A stretch of 64,000 bases of DNA from assembly GCA_021824175.1 (NCBI GenBank), contig JAKALP010000028.1, positions 1 to 64,000 of the forward strand, written 5' to 3'. This document shows, piece by piece, positions 1 through 9,540 of the stretch; positions within the stretch are counted from its first letter, which is position 1, and every line of letters starts with the position of its first letter. A program made the position numbers and the translations under genes. The stretch comes from Deltaproteobacteria bacterium (GTDB lineage: Bacteria > Desulfobacterota > Desulfobacteria > Desulfobacterales > Desulfosarcinaceae). The notes beneath the pieces were generated by a model. It had not been told where the DNA came from, ran no database searches, and worked only from the letters and a program-made list of their open reading frames with translations.

Positions 1-33
1 CCTAACCCCCCAAAATTTAAGTCGCATTTCTCT

Positions 34-912
34 TTACTCCCCAGCAGTATGCTTCAGGAAAATTCTGGCCTTTTCAATTTCCTCATCAATTTGAGGCTTC
101 ATGGCCAGCACATCGCTCGCCTCGACGGGAATATGTTCGGCCAATGATCGCAGCAGACGTTCATCCACCAGGCCATCCCCCTCTTGAGCAGCATTCAAAT
201 GATGTGCCATCTGATTAGCAAAACTCAAGAAAAATAGCAAATTATCCGGTTCGCTGGCCTCAGCAAAAGGTTCATGGTGATGAACGATGGCGTTGAGCAT
301 TCTTTTGCTCAGTTTCCAGCGTGTACCGATCAGCATCCCGATATTGCAATGGTCGAATCCCATCTGCTCCCGCTCGGCTAAAAACAACAAAACACCATCT
401 TCATGGAAGCGTTGAATTGCCTGATTGTAGAGCTCGCCAAAGCAGGCCATCATGGGCAGCTTGCCAAGATCGTGCAACAAGCCGGCCACAAAGTACTCCT
501 CTTGTTCCGATGGTGAAGCTTTGCACATCCTGGCCATGAGCTTGGATGTGGTGCCGACGCAAAGGGAGTGCTCCCAAAAGGCATCCATGCGGGCACGGCC
601 GATGGAGCGGTTGCGCGCAAAGGTGGCCAGGACCGACGTGGCCAACACCAGATTTTTAACCGTATTGATGCCCAGCATGATGATGGCGCGGGTCAAGGAG
701 GTGACCCGGTTTGGGATGCCGTAATAGGCTGAGTTGATCAGGCGCAGCACTTGCCCGGTGAGGACCGGGTCCAGGGATATAACGCGGTTGAGATCATTGG
801 GGGAAGACACCGGGTTGTTACATATCTCCAACACCTTGGTCACGGTAGTCGACAGGCTTGGCATTCTGGAGATGTATGAGTGGAGCCTTTTTAGGCGAAC
901 CTCGGGTGTCAT
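34..912 (-). CDS. HDOD-domain signalling protein
   Basis: The 292-residue protein is almost entirely one HDOD domain, a family of HD-related output proteins in bacterial signalling. Visible are the N-terminal helical part (residues 10-95), a WEHS motif with His115, an HD pair at 147-148 inside GLLHDLGK, and a triple His at 211-213 (HHHEPF). Many HDOD proteins have lost the HD metal ligands; this one keeps several, so weak phosphohydrolase activity cannot be excluded. It is the last gene of a minus-strand run and starts 12 bp after the outer-membrane protein gene. A cyclase gene at the head of the same run suggests a role in nucleotide-linked signalling, which is inference. No target is evident. 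Confidence 0.85.
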   Translation of the reverse strand: MTPEVRLKRLHSYISRMPSLSTTVTKVLEICNNPVSSPNDLNRVISLDPVLTGQVLRLINSAYYGIPNRVTSLTRAIIMLGINTVKNLVLATSVLATFARNRSIGRARMDAFWEHSLCVGTTSKLMARMCKASPSEQEEYFVAGLLHDLGKLPMMACFGELYNQAIQRFHEDGVLLFLAEREQMGFDHCNIGMLIGTRWKLSKRMLNAIVHHHEPFAEASEPDNLLFFLSFANQMAHHLNAAQEGDGLVDERLLRSLAEHIPVEASDVLAMKPQIDEEIEKARIFLKHTAGE

Positions 913-924
913 GAAGTTTCCAGT

Positions 925-2187
925 TCAAAATTGATAGGCTGTGGCCAGGAATAATGAAAAATTCTGATACTCCACATCCTGAATGGAGGTGCTGGCCGCG
1001 ATCATTTGGGCTTCACCCTTGCCATAGCCATACGTCAGGCCGAGAGTGATGCTGGATGGACCATGAAATAGCGACACACTGGCACTCCCATTGTAGATAT
1101 CGATATGTTCGGGTTGATAGATCTGATCCCTGGCCAACGGTTTGGTATTGGCCATATCCGTATAAAAGGCAGCCCGCACAGCCAGATTGTCTTTGATGTA
1201 GTACTCAGAGCCAAGGGCAAAGTTTACGACCGACGATTTGCCTTCAACTGCTTCATAGTAAGCGCAATCCAATGAGAAGAGCAAGCGTGGCGATAGAAAA
1301 TAGGCCACCCCCAGCGTGGAGGTTAAAGGGTATTCTTCCTTCTGGTTGCCCGTGGCGGTGTTCACCAAAAGAGCATTGGTGTTCGCGTAATCAGGATCAG
1401 TGGTATCCCGAAACAAAAGTTGTTGCCGGTGATCACTCGAGGTGAGATAGATTTTGGACAAGGTCACTCCCAAAGCCACCTTTTCCACCGGCTCCCAAAT
1501 CACGCCAATAATTGGGCGAAAACCCCAATCCTCCTGGGTCTCATAGTAATTGCTCCAATAGTGTTCGCCATTTTGGAATAGCAACACCTGGTTGCGAATG
1601 ATTTGTTTGTCCCGGTAATGGGCGTACACCGTTGTACCGATGGAGAGATTTTCGCGCAGACGTAGAGAATAGGATGGCCCGAATTGATAGGTCTGATCCG
1701 AGTCATCCATGTTGATGATAAACTGTTCGATGGGGTTGCCGGCCTGAAAAGATTGAATATTGTTGAAGGTCTGATCCTGACGGCGCAGGATGGAATCCGG
1801 CACGGCATAGGAGAGCCCCAGCATGCCGGAGCCCATTTTTTTTACCACGCCAAAGTAATTGGGCAGCAGAATGGATGACTCCTGCACCCAATCCTGATGT
1901 TGTCCGCTGGTATCGACCAGGACATTCTTATAGGTCTTCTTGGACTTGTTGTAAGCATTCATGCTGGCGGAGACACTGGTGGCCGGGGTCATCGCAATCC
2001 CGCCAGGATTATAAAAACAGCCATCAGTATCATCGGAAAGGGCGGTGTAGGCACCTCCCAAACTCGCGGCGCGGCTGCCTACCAATGTGTTGCGGTAGTG
2101 ATATGGGTCGGCGCCGGCAATACCCGCTAAGGCCCAAACAACTGCTAAAACAAGAATTACCACCTTAATGATTAGACATTGTTTCAT
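925..2187 (-). CDS. FadL/PorV-like outer-membrane beta-barrel protein
   Basis: A secreted barrel protein of 420 residues. The chosen ATG at 2187 follows a good ribosome site (GAGGAGC); a longer frame to 2232 would add 15 residues before the signal peptide and lacks this site. A hydrophobic signal sequence (IIKVVILVLAVVWALAG) ends near ADPYHYRN. The mature start, with RAASLGGAYTALSDD and FYNPGGIA, is typical of the FadL/PorV (UPF0164-like) barrels whose N-terminus carries an NPGG-type loop. The remainder alternates short amphipathic strands and ends in an aromatic (YQF). It overlaps the upstream M48 protease by 23 bp, so the two are translationally linked. The transported substrate, if any, cannot be read from the sequence. 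Confidence 0.75.
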   Translation of the reverse strand: MKQCLIIKVVILVLAVVWALAGIAGADPYHYRNTLVGSRAASLGGAYTALSDDTDGCFYNPGGIAMTPATSVSASMNAYNKSKKTYKNVLVDTSGQHQDWVQESSILLPNYFGVVKKMGSGMLGLSYAVPDSILRRQDQTFNNIQSFQAGNPIEQFIINMDDSDQTYQFGPSYSLRLRENLSIGTTVYAHYRDKQIIRNQVLLFQNGEHYWSNYYETQEDWGFRPIIGVIWEPVEKVALGVTLSKIYLTSSDHRQQLLFRDTTDPDYANTNALLVNTATGNQKEEYPLTSTLGVAYFLSPRLLFSLDCAYYEAVEGKSSVVNFALGSEYYIKDNLAVRAAFYTDMANTKPLARDQIYQPEHIDIYNGSASVSLFHGPSSITLGLTYGYGKGEAQMIAASTSIQDVEYQNFSLFLATAYQF

Positions 2188-2998
2188 GCCACCGCTCCTC
2201 ACAACGGGCGCCGGAAAGGCCCGCCAATCCATTGGTTGATAAAATATTCTGAATCGCTGATAATCTCTCTTCGATCACTGGATGATCTTCAGAAGTATTT
2301 TGAGGCGCGACTTCGAACCGATCCACATGCTTTAAATAGTTGCCCAAGGCCGAGGGGGCATATCCGGCGCTGGCCGCGATCAGAATGCCGTCCCGATCGG
2401 CCGCCAGCTCATCTTCCAGCCGATATCCTCTTTCAAAAAGAATCATCGCGGCCTGATCTAAAGTGACTTCCAGAGAAGATCTTAGGCTGCCGGTGGCACC
2501 GCCGATCATTGCGGATAGTCCGCTGAAGGCCGATCCGTCCTGGGCATTCAGATTCAATTCGCGCACCATATGGCGTTCCACGACGTGGGCCATTTCATGA
2601 CCCAAAACCGCCGCCAGTTGTGCTTCATCCACCATTTGGGCCAGCGCCCCGCGGGTGATGAAAATGTAGCCCCCGGGCGTGGCAAAGGCATTGATGCGGT
2701 CAGAATCCAGCACGCCAAAAGTAAAAATCAACTCGCCGCGGCCGGCTTGAAATGACAAACTCTTCCCAACCAGGTTGACATAACGATTGATCTTCGGATT
2801 ATCCCACAGCGGATAGTTGCCCAAAATTCGCGCGGCCAAGTTACGCCCAAATAATACTTCGGCTTCAATATCCGCTTGACTGTATTGATGCGCCTGCATT
2901 GCGGAAATTCTTACCCGGCTTCTGCTGGCGCCAAGGGTGGCGCCGGCGATCAGCAACACCAGAACCACGCACAGGGCGCTACTTCTTCTTGGCTTCAT
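2165..2998 (-). CDS. M48-family periplasmic metalloprotease
   Basis: A 277-residue M48 peptidase with an N-terminal signal sequence (VVLVLLIAGATLGA, residues 11-24). The zinc-binding HEMAH motif lies at residues 134-138 and is followed by an acidic third-ligand region (LEDELAADRDG). NAFATPGGYIF at about 103-113 is the conserved substrate-side segment of the BepA/LoiP-type proteins. There is no TPR domain, so it resembles the short LoiP-like form rather than BepA. The start at 2998 has a strong upstream GGAGG. It overlaps the SH3 gene by 20 bp and the outer-membrane gene by 23 bp. Quality control of envelope proteins is the likely role, by family. Confidence 0.88.
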   Translation of the reverse strand: MKPRRSSALCVVLVLLIAGATLGASRSRVRISAMQAHQYSQADIEAEVLFGRNLAARILGNYPLWDNPKINRYVNLVGKSLSFQAGRGELIFTFGVLDSDRINAFATPGGYIFITRGALAQMVDEAQLAAVLGHEMAHVVERHMVRELNLNAQDGSAFSGLSAMIGGATGSLRSSLEVTLDQAAMILFERGYRLEDELAADRDGILIAASAGYAPSALGNYLKHVDRFEVAPQNTSEDHPVIEERLSAIQNILSTNGLAGLSGARCEERWHETMSNH

Positions 2999-3476
2999 GC
3001 TTGCTTCCCTCCGCTTTAAAATCCAAGGCCTGTTGATCGGTGGCGCGCCAGCTTTCCATTTTTTCCACGGCCTTGAAATCCAGTTTATGTTGTTGGCTGA
3101 ATCCTTCTTCCGTGTTCATCAGGCCCCTGGCCGCGGCCGTACTGGCAAAGGCCGAGGGGCGGCAACGGGCTCGTTCTTCGAGGGTCTGCATGGCCTGCTG
3201 ATCCGCGGTGGTCGGCGCTGGGGGCGCTGAGGTGGAAAGCATGAGTTTGAGCATCCAGCCGCGTTGTTGCCCGTAGCGCACGGAGACCCAGCCATTGCGC
3301 TCTTCTTCTGCTTGCACCTTGTCGCCTTGCATTAGGCGCCCCAGTTGCTTGGCTTGAAATGAGGGTGCTTCCCATAATGGTGCCGTTGGGCTGCCGACAA
3401 AATACTCCTCCGCTGTAGCTAACGCGGGCAAAAGAGCCCATAAAAAAAACATCCAAAGAATCATTATTCTACTCAT
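2979..3476 (-). CDS. Secreted SH3-domain protein
   Basis: The 165-residue product starts at the ATG at 3476, which has GGAGAG upstream; an in-frame extension to 3545 would place 23 polar residues before the signal peptide. The signal peptide (MILWMFFLWALLPALATA) is followed by one bacterial SH3 domain (about residues 23-75: YFVGSPTAPLWEAPSF through GWVSVRYGQQRGWML). The rest is a low-complexity, Ala/Gln/Lys-rich tail ending in KKK. Such domains usually bind peptidoglycan or protein ligands in the periplasm. The gene sits between the cyclase and the M48 protease genes and overlaps the latter. No enzymatic motif is visible. Confidence 0.72.
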   Translation of the reverse strand: MSRIMILWMFFLWALLPALATAEEYFVGSPTAPLWEAPSFQAKQLGRLMQGDKVQAEEERNGWVSVRYGQQRGWMLKLMLSTSAPPAPTTADQQAMQTLEERARCRPSAFASTAAARGLMNTEEGFSQQHKLDFKAVEKMESWRATDQQALDFKAEGSKHEAKKK

Positions 3477-3541
3477 GGCGCTCTCCACATTTCTTTTTTT
3501 GAGATAGCTTGTAGGCCAAAAGACATATTTGCGATGATGTG

Positions 3542-5752
3542 TCATTTATGATCCATGATGCATTCGCCTTCCCAATCCGATGCCGGAGGAACCTGGGCAT
3601 ACTTCTTAGATCGCTCGACAAATATCCGACTCAGCGTGTCCATAGGTTCCAGCTTCAGAATCTCTTCATAGCAGGTTAATGCATTGAGAAATTGGCGTTG
3701 AGAGTAAAAAGAAAAACCTTCATTGGTGAGTTGAACCATTCGCTGGCGCTTGTCATCCAAGGCATCGATATGATCGATGACTTCATAGATACGGGTGCAT
3801 TGCTCTTTGCCTTTGACCTTTACCTTGTCCACGACGCGGCAACATAGTGATTGCTCAACGGCTGCATAAGTTTGCTGCGAGATAAGGATTGGGCACTGAT
3901 AGGTTTTGGTTAGAGATTCCAACCGCGAAGTCAAATTGACCCCATCCCCGATCACAGTGTAGTCCAGCTTTTTCTGGGAACCAATATTGCCCAAAATCAC
4001 TTCAGCGGTATGAATGCCAACACCGGAGCGTAAGATTGGCAGCCCCGTGGATTGATTGCGATCGTTCAACCTCCTTAAAGCTTTTTGCATGTCCAGAGCA
4101 CAACTAACGGCGTTGTAGGCATGGGCTTCATCCACGATCGGTGCGCCCCAAAACGCCAGGATGGCATCACCGATGAATTTATCCAACGTGCCTTGATGGC
4201 TGAAGATTTCATCCACCATGGTGGCCAGGTAATCATTGAGCACGGCCACTACTTTTTCCACGGGGTACTGCTCGGCTATGGTCGTAAACCCCCGCAGGTC
4301 AGAAAATTGCAAGGTCAGCAGGCGGCGCTGGCCGACCTCGGCGCTGAGAAAGGATGCCTTATGGTTGCTCAATACTTCGGCAAGTATGGCCGGCGAAACA
4401 TATTGACCTAATATATTTCTAATTTTGCGCTTCTCTTTATGCGTGGAGAAGCTGACCCATGTAGACGAAGTCAAATAAGCACCCAATATGCCTGCGAGCG
4501 GCGGCACGCTTTGAATCAACCACCCCACGGCAAACGTTCCGAGACTAATAGCGCACACTACTGCCAGAACGCCAATGGCAAGAACGATGGATATCCATCT
4601 GCGACGGTTGAAAAAAATAGCTGCGGCCAATCCGGTGACCGTCATCACCAGCAACACCAGATTAAGCCACCAAGGCGCATGCCGGAGCATATCTTCGGCC
4701 ATAATATTTCCATAGATCGCCGCGTGCAGTAGAACTCCAGGGGTTAAGCGCCCAAGGCCCGTAGTCTTCAAATCTTCGACACCGGCCGCACTGGCGCCTA
4801 CAAATACTACTTTGTTCTTAAATTGGTCAGGGTGCACGGGCAGATCATTGACTTCCCCCTGCCGCAATCGCATATAGCTTAAGAATACGCCGCTGAACGA
4901 GTAGGCTTCATAATGCCCATAAAGATTGACCCAGTATCGGCTGCGGCCATCCAAGGGGATGAGGCGTTGAAAAGAAGGTGTCGAAAGGAAAATTTGGTGA
5001 GGTTGAATGCTGATCCGTGTATCATCGAAACGGCTTAGAATCGTAGCGAGGGACAAGCCCGGCAAGATTTGTTGAGGATGTTGGAAGAAAAGTTCGGCGC
5101 TGCGATAAACCCCATCACTATCTGGATCAAATGATGTCACACCGATGCCCAAAGCAGCACGACGCAGGGATTCAAAGGGCCAGTAGATTGTCGTGTATGG
5201 GTTTCCCCCCTGCCCTGCCACCCATTCAATCGGATATTGCTTACCTTTTTCTTCCTGGGTTAGTGCTGCGCGGGGAACTGAAGCTTTATGGAATGCATCC
5301 GCATCATCCCGGGCCGCCTGGCTGGCATGAATGACATTGGTCGCGGCTCGGGTTGCCTGCACCAGGCGCGCGTCCCCCAGTCCTAACTCTTCGGTGGAGG
5401 GTGAAGATAATTCAGTGAATAGGATATCAAATACGATCGTCCGTGCCCCCCCCAATCTCAGGAAATCAATCAGATCTGCAAACACCTCTCTGCGCCATGG
5501 CCAACGGCCGGTGTAGGATTCCATGGCAGTCAGGGAGGCCTCATCGATCAGGACAATGGCGATATCCTCGGGCATGTTTTTGTTTTGACGCCAGACGCGC
5601 GACTGAAAGTCAAAAATGTCGTATTCGTATGATTGAAATACGCCAAGACGCTGGAGGCAAAGAACCAAGGCAACCACCGCAATGGCAACAACCACGGTTC
5701 GTTTGATGCCTTGTATCACTTGGATTTCATCTTGATTGGATTTTAGCGGCAC
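3542..5752 (-). CDS. CHASE2-domain adenylate/guanylate cyclase
   Basis: A membrane receptor cyclase of 736 residues. Order: one TM helix (about 19-40), a periplasmic CHASE2 sensor (about 45-350, with DIAIVLIDEASL and VVFVGASAAGVED), three TM helices (about 358-435), then a class III cyclase domain (about 470-655) and a short helical tail. The metal-binding Asp residues are present (FSDLRGF and FIGDAILAFWG), as are the adenine-side Lys (LDKFIGD) and Asp (LDYTVIGD) and the Asn/Arg pair in VNLTSRLES. By family logic this favours cAMP as product. A GTG start at 5752 is assumed. It heads the run to the HDOD gene; its stop lies 65 bp before the SH3 gene. Confidence 0.9.
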   Translation of the reverse strand: MPLKSNQDEIQVIQGIKRTVVVAIAVVALVLCLQRLGVFQSYEYDIFDFQSRVWRQNKNMPEDIAIVLIDEASLTAMESYTGRWPWRREVFADLIDFLRLGGARTIVFDILFTELSSPSTEELGLGDARLVQATRAATNVIHASQAARDDADAFHKASVPRAALTQEEKGKQYPIEWVAGQGGNPYTTIYWPFESLRRAALGIGVTSFDPDSDGVYRSAELFFQHPQQILPGLSLATILSRFDDTRISIQPHQIFLSTPSFQRLIPLDGRSRYWVNLYGHYEAYSFSGVFLSYMRLRQGEVNDLPVHPDQFKNKVVFVGASAAGVEDLKTTGLGRLTPGVLLHAAIYGNIMAEDMLRHAPWWLNLVLLVMTVTGLAAAIFFNRRRWISIVLAIGVLAVVCAISLGTFAVGWLIQSVPPLAGILGAYLTSSTWVSFSTHKEKRKIRNILGQYVSPAILAEVLSNHKASFLSAEVGQRRLLTLQFSDLRGFTTIAEQYPVEKVVAVLNDYLATMVDEIFSHQGTLDKFIGDAILAFWGAPIVDEAHAYNAVSCALDMQKALRRLNDRNQSTGLPILRSGVGIHTAEVILGNIGSQKKLDYTVIGDGVNLTSRLESLTKTYQCPILISQQTYAAVEQSLCCRVVDKVKVKGKEQCTRIYEVIDHIDALDDKRQRMVQLTNEGFSFYSQRQFLNALTCYEEILKLEPMDTLSRIFVERSKKYAQVPPASDWEGECIMDHK

Positions 5753-6229
5753 CGATTACACTCTGAAATTCAGCTGACATTTCAGCCCTAAATTCAGGCC
5801 CCAATAGTGACTGCGGGGATAGCAGCCCTCTAAAATATTTAGATATCAGCAATATATGTGCCACGGCCGGACCGCGATGCCGTGATGACTACCCATTCAC
5901 CATTTCGTTTCAATGAATAATAAATTCATATAATATCAAATGGTTTTACAATTATTAAAAACCAATAGGGATCTGATTGAAGAATGCCGCTTTAAGTTTG
6001 GCTCAGGCTATAGTCTATCGCTTGACATCGTCAGCCAGTTGTCACCGGTTGCATAATGCAAAGCCATGACGACAAATTGCGGCTGTTTAGAGACGAAGGA
6101 AAGCGGCAAAATCATCAACCACTTGATTTCATAAGTTTATCAAAATAGCCGGTTACGGCATGGTTATTGATATGAATCTCAGAGGAGAGTTTTATCTCTC
6201 CAGTGACCTCAAGTCGGAAAGGAACGGTT
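5753..6229. other. 477-bp intergenic region upstream of the rod-like gene
   Basis: No convincing coding region. It lies between the divergently transcribed cyclase and rod-like genes and must hold both promoters. The middle (about 5905-5970) is AT-rich. Near the right end an inverted repeat GGAGAG/CTCTCC (6184-6201, six-base loop) sits 28 bp before the next start codon. The hexamers ATGCCG (near 5984) and CGGCAT (near 6161) could close a long 5' leader structure. I could not match it to a known riboswitch class. Confidence 0.4.
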
Positions 6230-6583
6230 ATGATATCTCCTGTGAGCTCTGCCCTGTCTGCGATTTCGGCCTATCAAAAGCGAATGGATGTGACCGCGGA
6301 TAATGTCGCCAATATTGAAACCGACCGGTTCAAGAAAAGCAGAGTCAACATGGAGGAGGGTGAAAACGGCGGCGTGAAAACCTCGATTCAGCGGATCGAT
6401 ACTCCGGGTATGACCAAAGAGGTTATGCGCGGCACCAGCCTGGATGAGACGGAATCCTCCAACGTGGACCTCGCTGAGGAGCTCACCGATATGATGACTA
6501 CCAAAGCGGGTTATACGGCCAACGCCAAGACCTTAAAAACCCAAAATGAAATGCTGGGAAATCTTTTCGATATCCTAGGATAG
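6230..6583 (+). CDS. Short flagellar basal-body rod-like protein
   Basis: A 117-residue protein that fuses the two conserved ends of flagellar rod/hook proteins with almost nothing between. The N-terminal rod motif spans residues about 7-35 (ALSAISAYQKRMDVTADNVA, then NIETDRFKK) and the C-terminal rod motif covers about 78-117 (SNVDLAEELTDMMTTKAGY, then ANAKTLKTQNEMLG). FlgB/FlgC are usually 130-150 residues with a longer centre. The ATG at 6230 is chosen because AAAGGAAC lies just upstream; an earlier in-frame start at 6203 lacks a site. No other flagellar gene is nearby, so it is an orphan. It may be an accessory rod protein or may have another axial role. Confidence 0.8.
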   Translation: MISPVSSALSAISAYQKRMDVTADNVANIETDRFKKSRVNMEEGENGGVKTSIQRIDTPGMTKEVMRGTSLDETESSNVDLAEELTDMMTTKAGYTANAKTLKTQNEMLGNLFDILG

Positions 6584-6904
6584 AGATAAGGGGTCTAATA
6601 CGATAGAGGAAGGTTTCTCATCTTCGAACCGAAATGGCAAAGGCGGCTGTAAGTACTCTTGAAATGACAGGCATTTATTTCGGCGCCGGCATTTTCGGCA
6701 CACGACCACTGGTTTTCGTGGCCTACCTTTAAAACCAGTGCATTCAATATAGATATGATTATCCGTAAAGAGAGTATTGCCGTTCTCATTGGTATGGGCC
6801 AATAATGGCTTCAAATAAATTACTTCCCTTTTTTCCCGTCCTCGTGAGCTTCTTCTTGCGATAAATTTGACACAAAGCTTGTTTCCAGCAATGGCTGGGG
6901 CCAA
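6575..6904 (-). CDS. Hypothetical protein with Cys-rich, zinc-ribbon-like centre
   Basis: Not recognised. The frame begins with a TTG at 6904, four bases after the IHF/HU stop codon. A shorter TTG start near 6810, preceded by AAGGGAAG, would give about 78 residues and is also plausible. The centre reads YIECTGFKGRPRKPVVVCRK followed by CRRRNKC: four Cys arranged as C-x15-C-x2-C-x5-C that could bind a metal. The tail is acidic and hydrophobic. It runs convergent to the rod-like gene and overlaps its end by 9 bp. Tight spacing to the IHF/HU gene favours a real, co-transcribed gene, but conservation cannot be tested here. Confidence 0.5.
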   Translation of the reverse strand: MAPAIAGNKLCVKFIARRSSRGREKREVIYLKPLLAHTNENGNTLFTDNHIYIECTGFKGRPRKPVVVCRKCRRRNKCLSFQEYLQPPLPFRFEDEKPSSIVLDPLSLS

Positions 6905-6907
6905 TCT

Positions 6908-7195
6908 TTAGGTAAAAGAATTTATCTTTTCACGCAATTTGCCTGAACACTTAAATGTCACGACCTTGCGCTGGGATAGAATGAGATCGTCACCGGTCGC
7001 GGGATTTCGGCCACGGCGTTCTCTTTTATTCTTCACGCAGAATTTCCCAAATCCGCTGATGAGAACATCTTCGCCGTCCTCCAAAGTCCTTTTGATGATT
7101 TCAATCAAGCCTTCAACCACTTCAGTGCTTTTGTTCTTGGGGAAAGGCAAGTCTTCATGAATGATATCAACTATTTGGGCTTTGGTCAGGGTCAT
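6908..7195 (-). CDS. ihfA: Integration host factor / HU-family DNA-binding protein
   Basis: A 95-residue nucleoid protein of the HU/IHF fold. Residues 1-45 form the helical dimerisation part (MTLTKAQIVDIIHEDLPFPK), 46-58 the signature strand (VLISGFGKFCVKNK), and the DNA-binding beta arm carries RRGRNPATGD with the Pro that intercalates in the minor groove. The pattern VLISGFGKFCVKNK...RRGRNP resembles IHF-alpha more than HU, so ihfA is my choice, but IHF and HU are hard to separate without alignment. AAAGGAG precedes the ATG. A promoter is visible at 7258-7286. IHF commonly assists sigma-54 promoters, of which one is present at pspA. Confidence 0.85.
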   Translation of the reverse strand: MTLTKAQIVDIIHEDLPFPKNKSTEVVEGLIEIIKRTLEDGEDVLISGFGKFCVKNKRERRGRNPATGDDLILSQRKVVTFKCSGKLREKINSFT

Positions 7196-7257
7196 GATCC
7201 GGCTGCTCCTTTATCATGAGAAATCGTGGTTCAACTAATATTGTAAGCAATTTCAAA

Positions 7258-7286
7258 TATCTAATCAGATAGCGGTTTTTTGTCAA
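7258..7286 (-). promoter_or_regulatory. Putative sigma-70 promoter of the IHF/HU gene
   Basis: On the minus strand a perfect -35 TTGACA (7281-7286) is followed after 17 bp by TAGATA (7258-7263). The start codon is at 7195, giving a 5' leader of about 55 bases. Confidence 0.5.
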
Positions 7287-7362
7287 GAAAATAAGTGCGT
7301 TATCATTTTAAAATTGGGTTGGGCCCAAATTCGAACTCACTACCCACCCGCAAATTGCATCT

Positions 7363-7398
7363 AAAAATAAAAAAGGGCTACGACCTGTCGCAACCCTT
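7363..7398 (-). terminator. Rho-independent terminator of tRNA-Pro
   Basis: Minus-strand hairpin with an 11-bp stem (7373-7383 with 7388-7398, two G-T pairs) and a four-base loop, followed by a T-rich run (7363-7372). It lies 13 bases after the tRNA 3' end. Confidence 0.85.
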
Positions 7399-7410
7399 TT
7401 TGATTTTCCT

Positions 7411-7487
7411 TGGTCGGGGCAGCTGGATTTGAACCAGCGACCCCAGCGTCCCGAACGCTGTGCTCTACCAGGCTGAGCCATGCCCCG
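7411..7487 (-). tRNA. tRNA-Pro (anticodon CGG)
   Basis: A complete cloverleaf of 77 bases including an encoded CCA (7411-7413). The acceptor stem is CGGGGCA/TGCCCCG with discriminator A. The D arm is GCTCAGCCTGGTAGAGC. The anticodon stem CAGCG/CGCTG encloses TTCGGGA, which gives CGG, and the T arm is GCTGGTTCAAATCCAGC. A terminator follows directly and a TTGACA promoter precedes it, so it appears to be its own unit between purA and the IHF/HU gene. Confidence 0.97.
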
Positions 7488-7499
7488 AATGAAGCGAGG

Positions 7500-7528
7500 T
7501 AAGTAGTTCAAGTTACCTTAAATGTCAA
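7500..7528 (-). promoter_or_regulatory. Putative promoter of tRNA-Pro
   Basis: TTGACA on the minus strand (7523-7528) with a 17-bp spacer to TACTTA (7500-7505), a poor -10 match. Its position would place the start about 6 bases before the tRNA 5' end, which suits a tRNA promoter. Confidence 0.4.
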
Positions 7529-7620
7529 TCAATTTTCCTAAGCCTCTTTCGTATTGCGGTCAGCGTTGATGGTCATTCAGCCCCATCCAATGCACCAGAG
7601 GACCTCATGGAAGCGGGCAA

Positions 7621-8919
<1,299 letters not shown>

Positions 8920-8956
8920 TCACTCCTTAACGATAGCTACATTCAGTTTAGAGGCC

Positions 8957-9448
8957 TCACCCACCATAACCACGTCGGGATGATTCTCTTTTGCCTTTAA
9001 AGAAACGTTGTATAAGCGCCCTGCACTCATCCGCGCAGACACCGGAAACGATCTCGACTCGATGGTTCAATCTGCGATCAAGGGCGAAATCATACAAAGA
9101 GCCCGCCGCTCCCCATTTGGGATCGTGGGCTCCAAAGACGAGTCGCGCCACTCTCGCATGGACAACTGCTCCCATGCACATAATGCAGGGCTCGATGGTA
9201 ACATATAAGGTAGTCGATAACAATCGATAGTTTTTCAGCTTCCGCGCGGCTTTTCGGAGAGCGGCCATCTCGGCGTGGGCCGATGGATCATTGTTGCCAA
9301 TGGTTTGATTGCGGCCTTTAGCCAAGATGCCATGTTCATGATCTACCAGAATAGCACCGACCGGCACCTCCCCCTCGGACTGCGCCTTATTGGCCTCATT
9401 TAAGGCCAGTCGCATGAAATGGCGATCGGTTTCTATGGCATCATCCAC
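8957..9448 (-). CDS. tadA: tRNA-specific adenosine deaminase TadA
   Basis: TadA deaminates A34 to inosine in tRNA-Arg(ACG). The zinc site is complete: SAHAEMAAL (His ligand and catalytic Glu) and IEPCIMCMGAVVHAR (two Cys ligands). The core begins at HFMRLALNEANKAQSEGEVPVGAI. The open frame extends to 9568, but that would run into the divergent tRNA-Arg gene. I therefore choose the GTG at 9448 (VDDAIETDRHFMRLAL), about 163 residues, close to the family length; the Met at about 9412 is an alternative. Its substrate tRNA-Arg(ACG) starts 92 bp away on the opposite strand, and purA follows. Confidence 0.93.
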   Translation of the reverse strand: MDDAIETDRHFMRLALNEANKAQSEGEVPVGAILVDHEHGILAKGRNQTIGNNDPSAHAEMAALRKAARKLKNYRLLSTTLYVTIEPCIMCMGAVVHARVARLVFGAHDPKWGAAGSLYDFALDRRLNHRVEIVSGVCADECRALIQRFFKGKRESSRRGYGG

Positions 9449-9540
9449 AAACAACCACCCATGATTTTCAATACAAAACAATCCATTGACAAGCGCGGAA
9501 CTATATCTTAAGAAGCACCCCTGTTCAATGGTTATCGCTC

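Noticed and set aside
5984-6170. GCAAAGCC and TAGCCGGTTAC segments reminiscent of a GEMM (cyclic di-GMP) riboswitch before the rod-like gene
   Set aside because: The conserved ACAGGGCAAACC part is missing and the segments are about twice as far apart as in GEMM. A covariance-model scan would decide.
7312-7360. Minus-strand stretch with GAGTTCGAATTTGGGCCC that looks like a tRNA T-arm and 3' end
   Set aside because: The arms do not pair (GTGAG against TTGGG) and no D arm or anticodon arm can be drawn. It may be a tRNA remnant, but I cannot support it.
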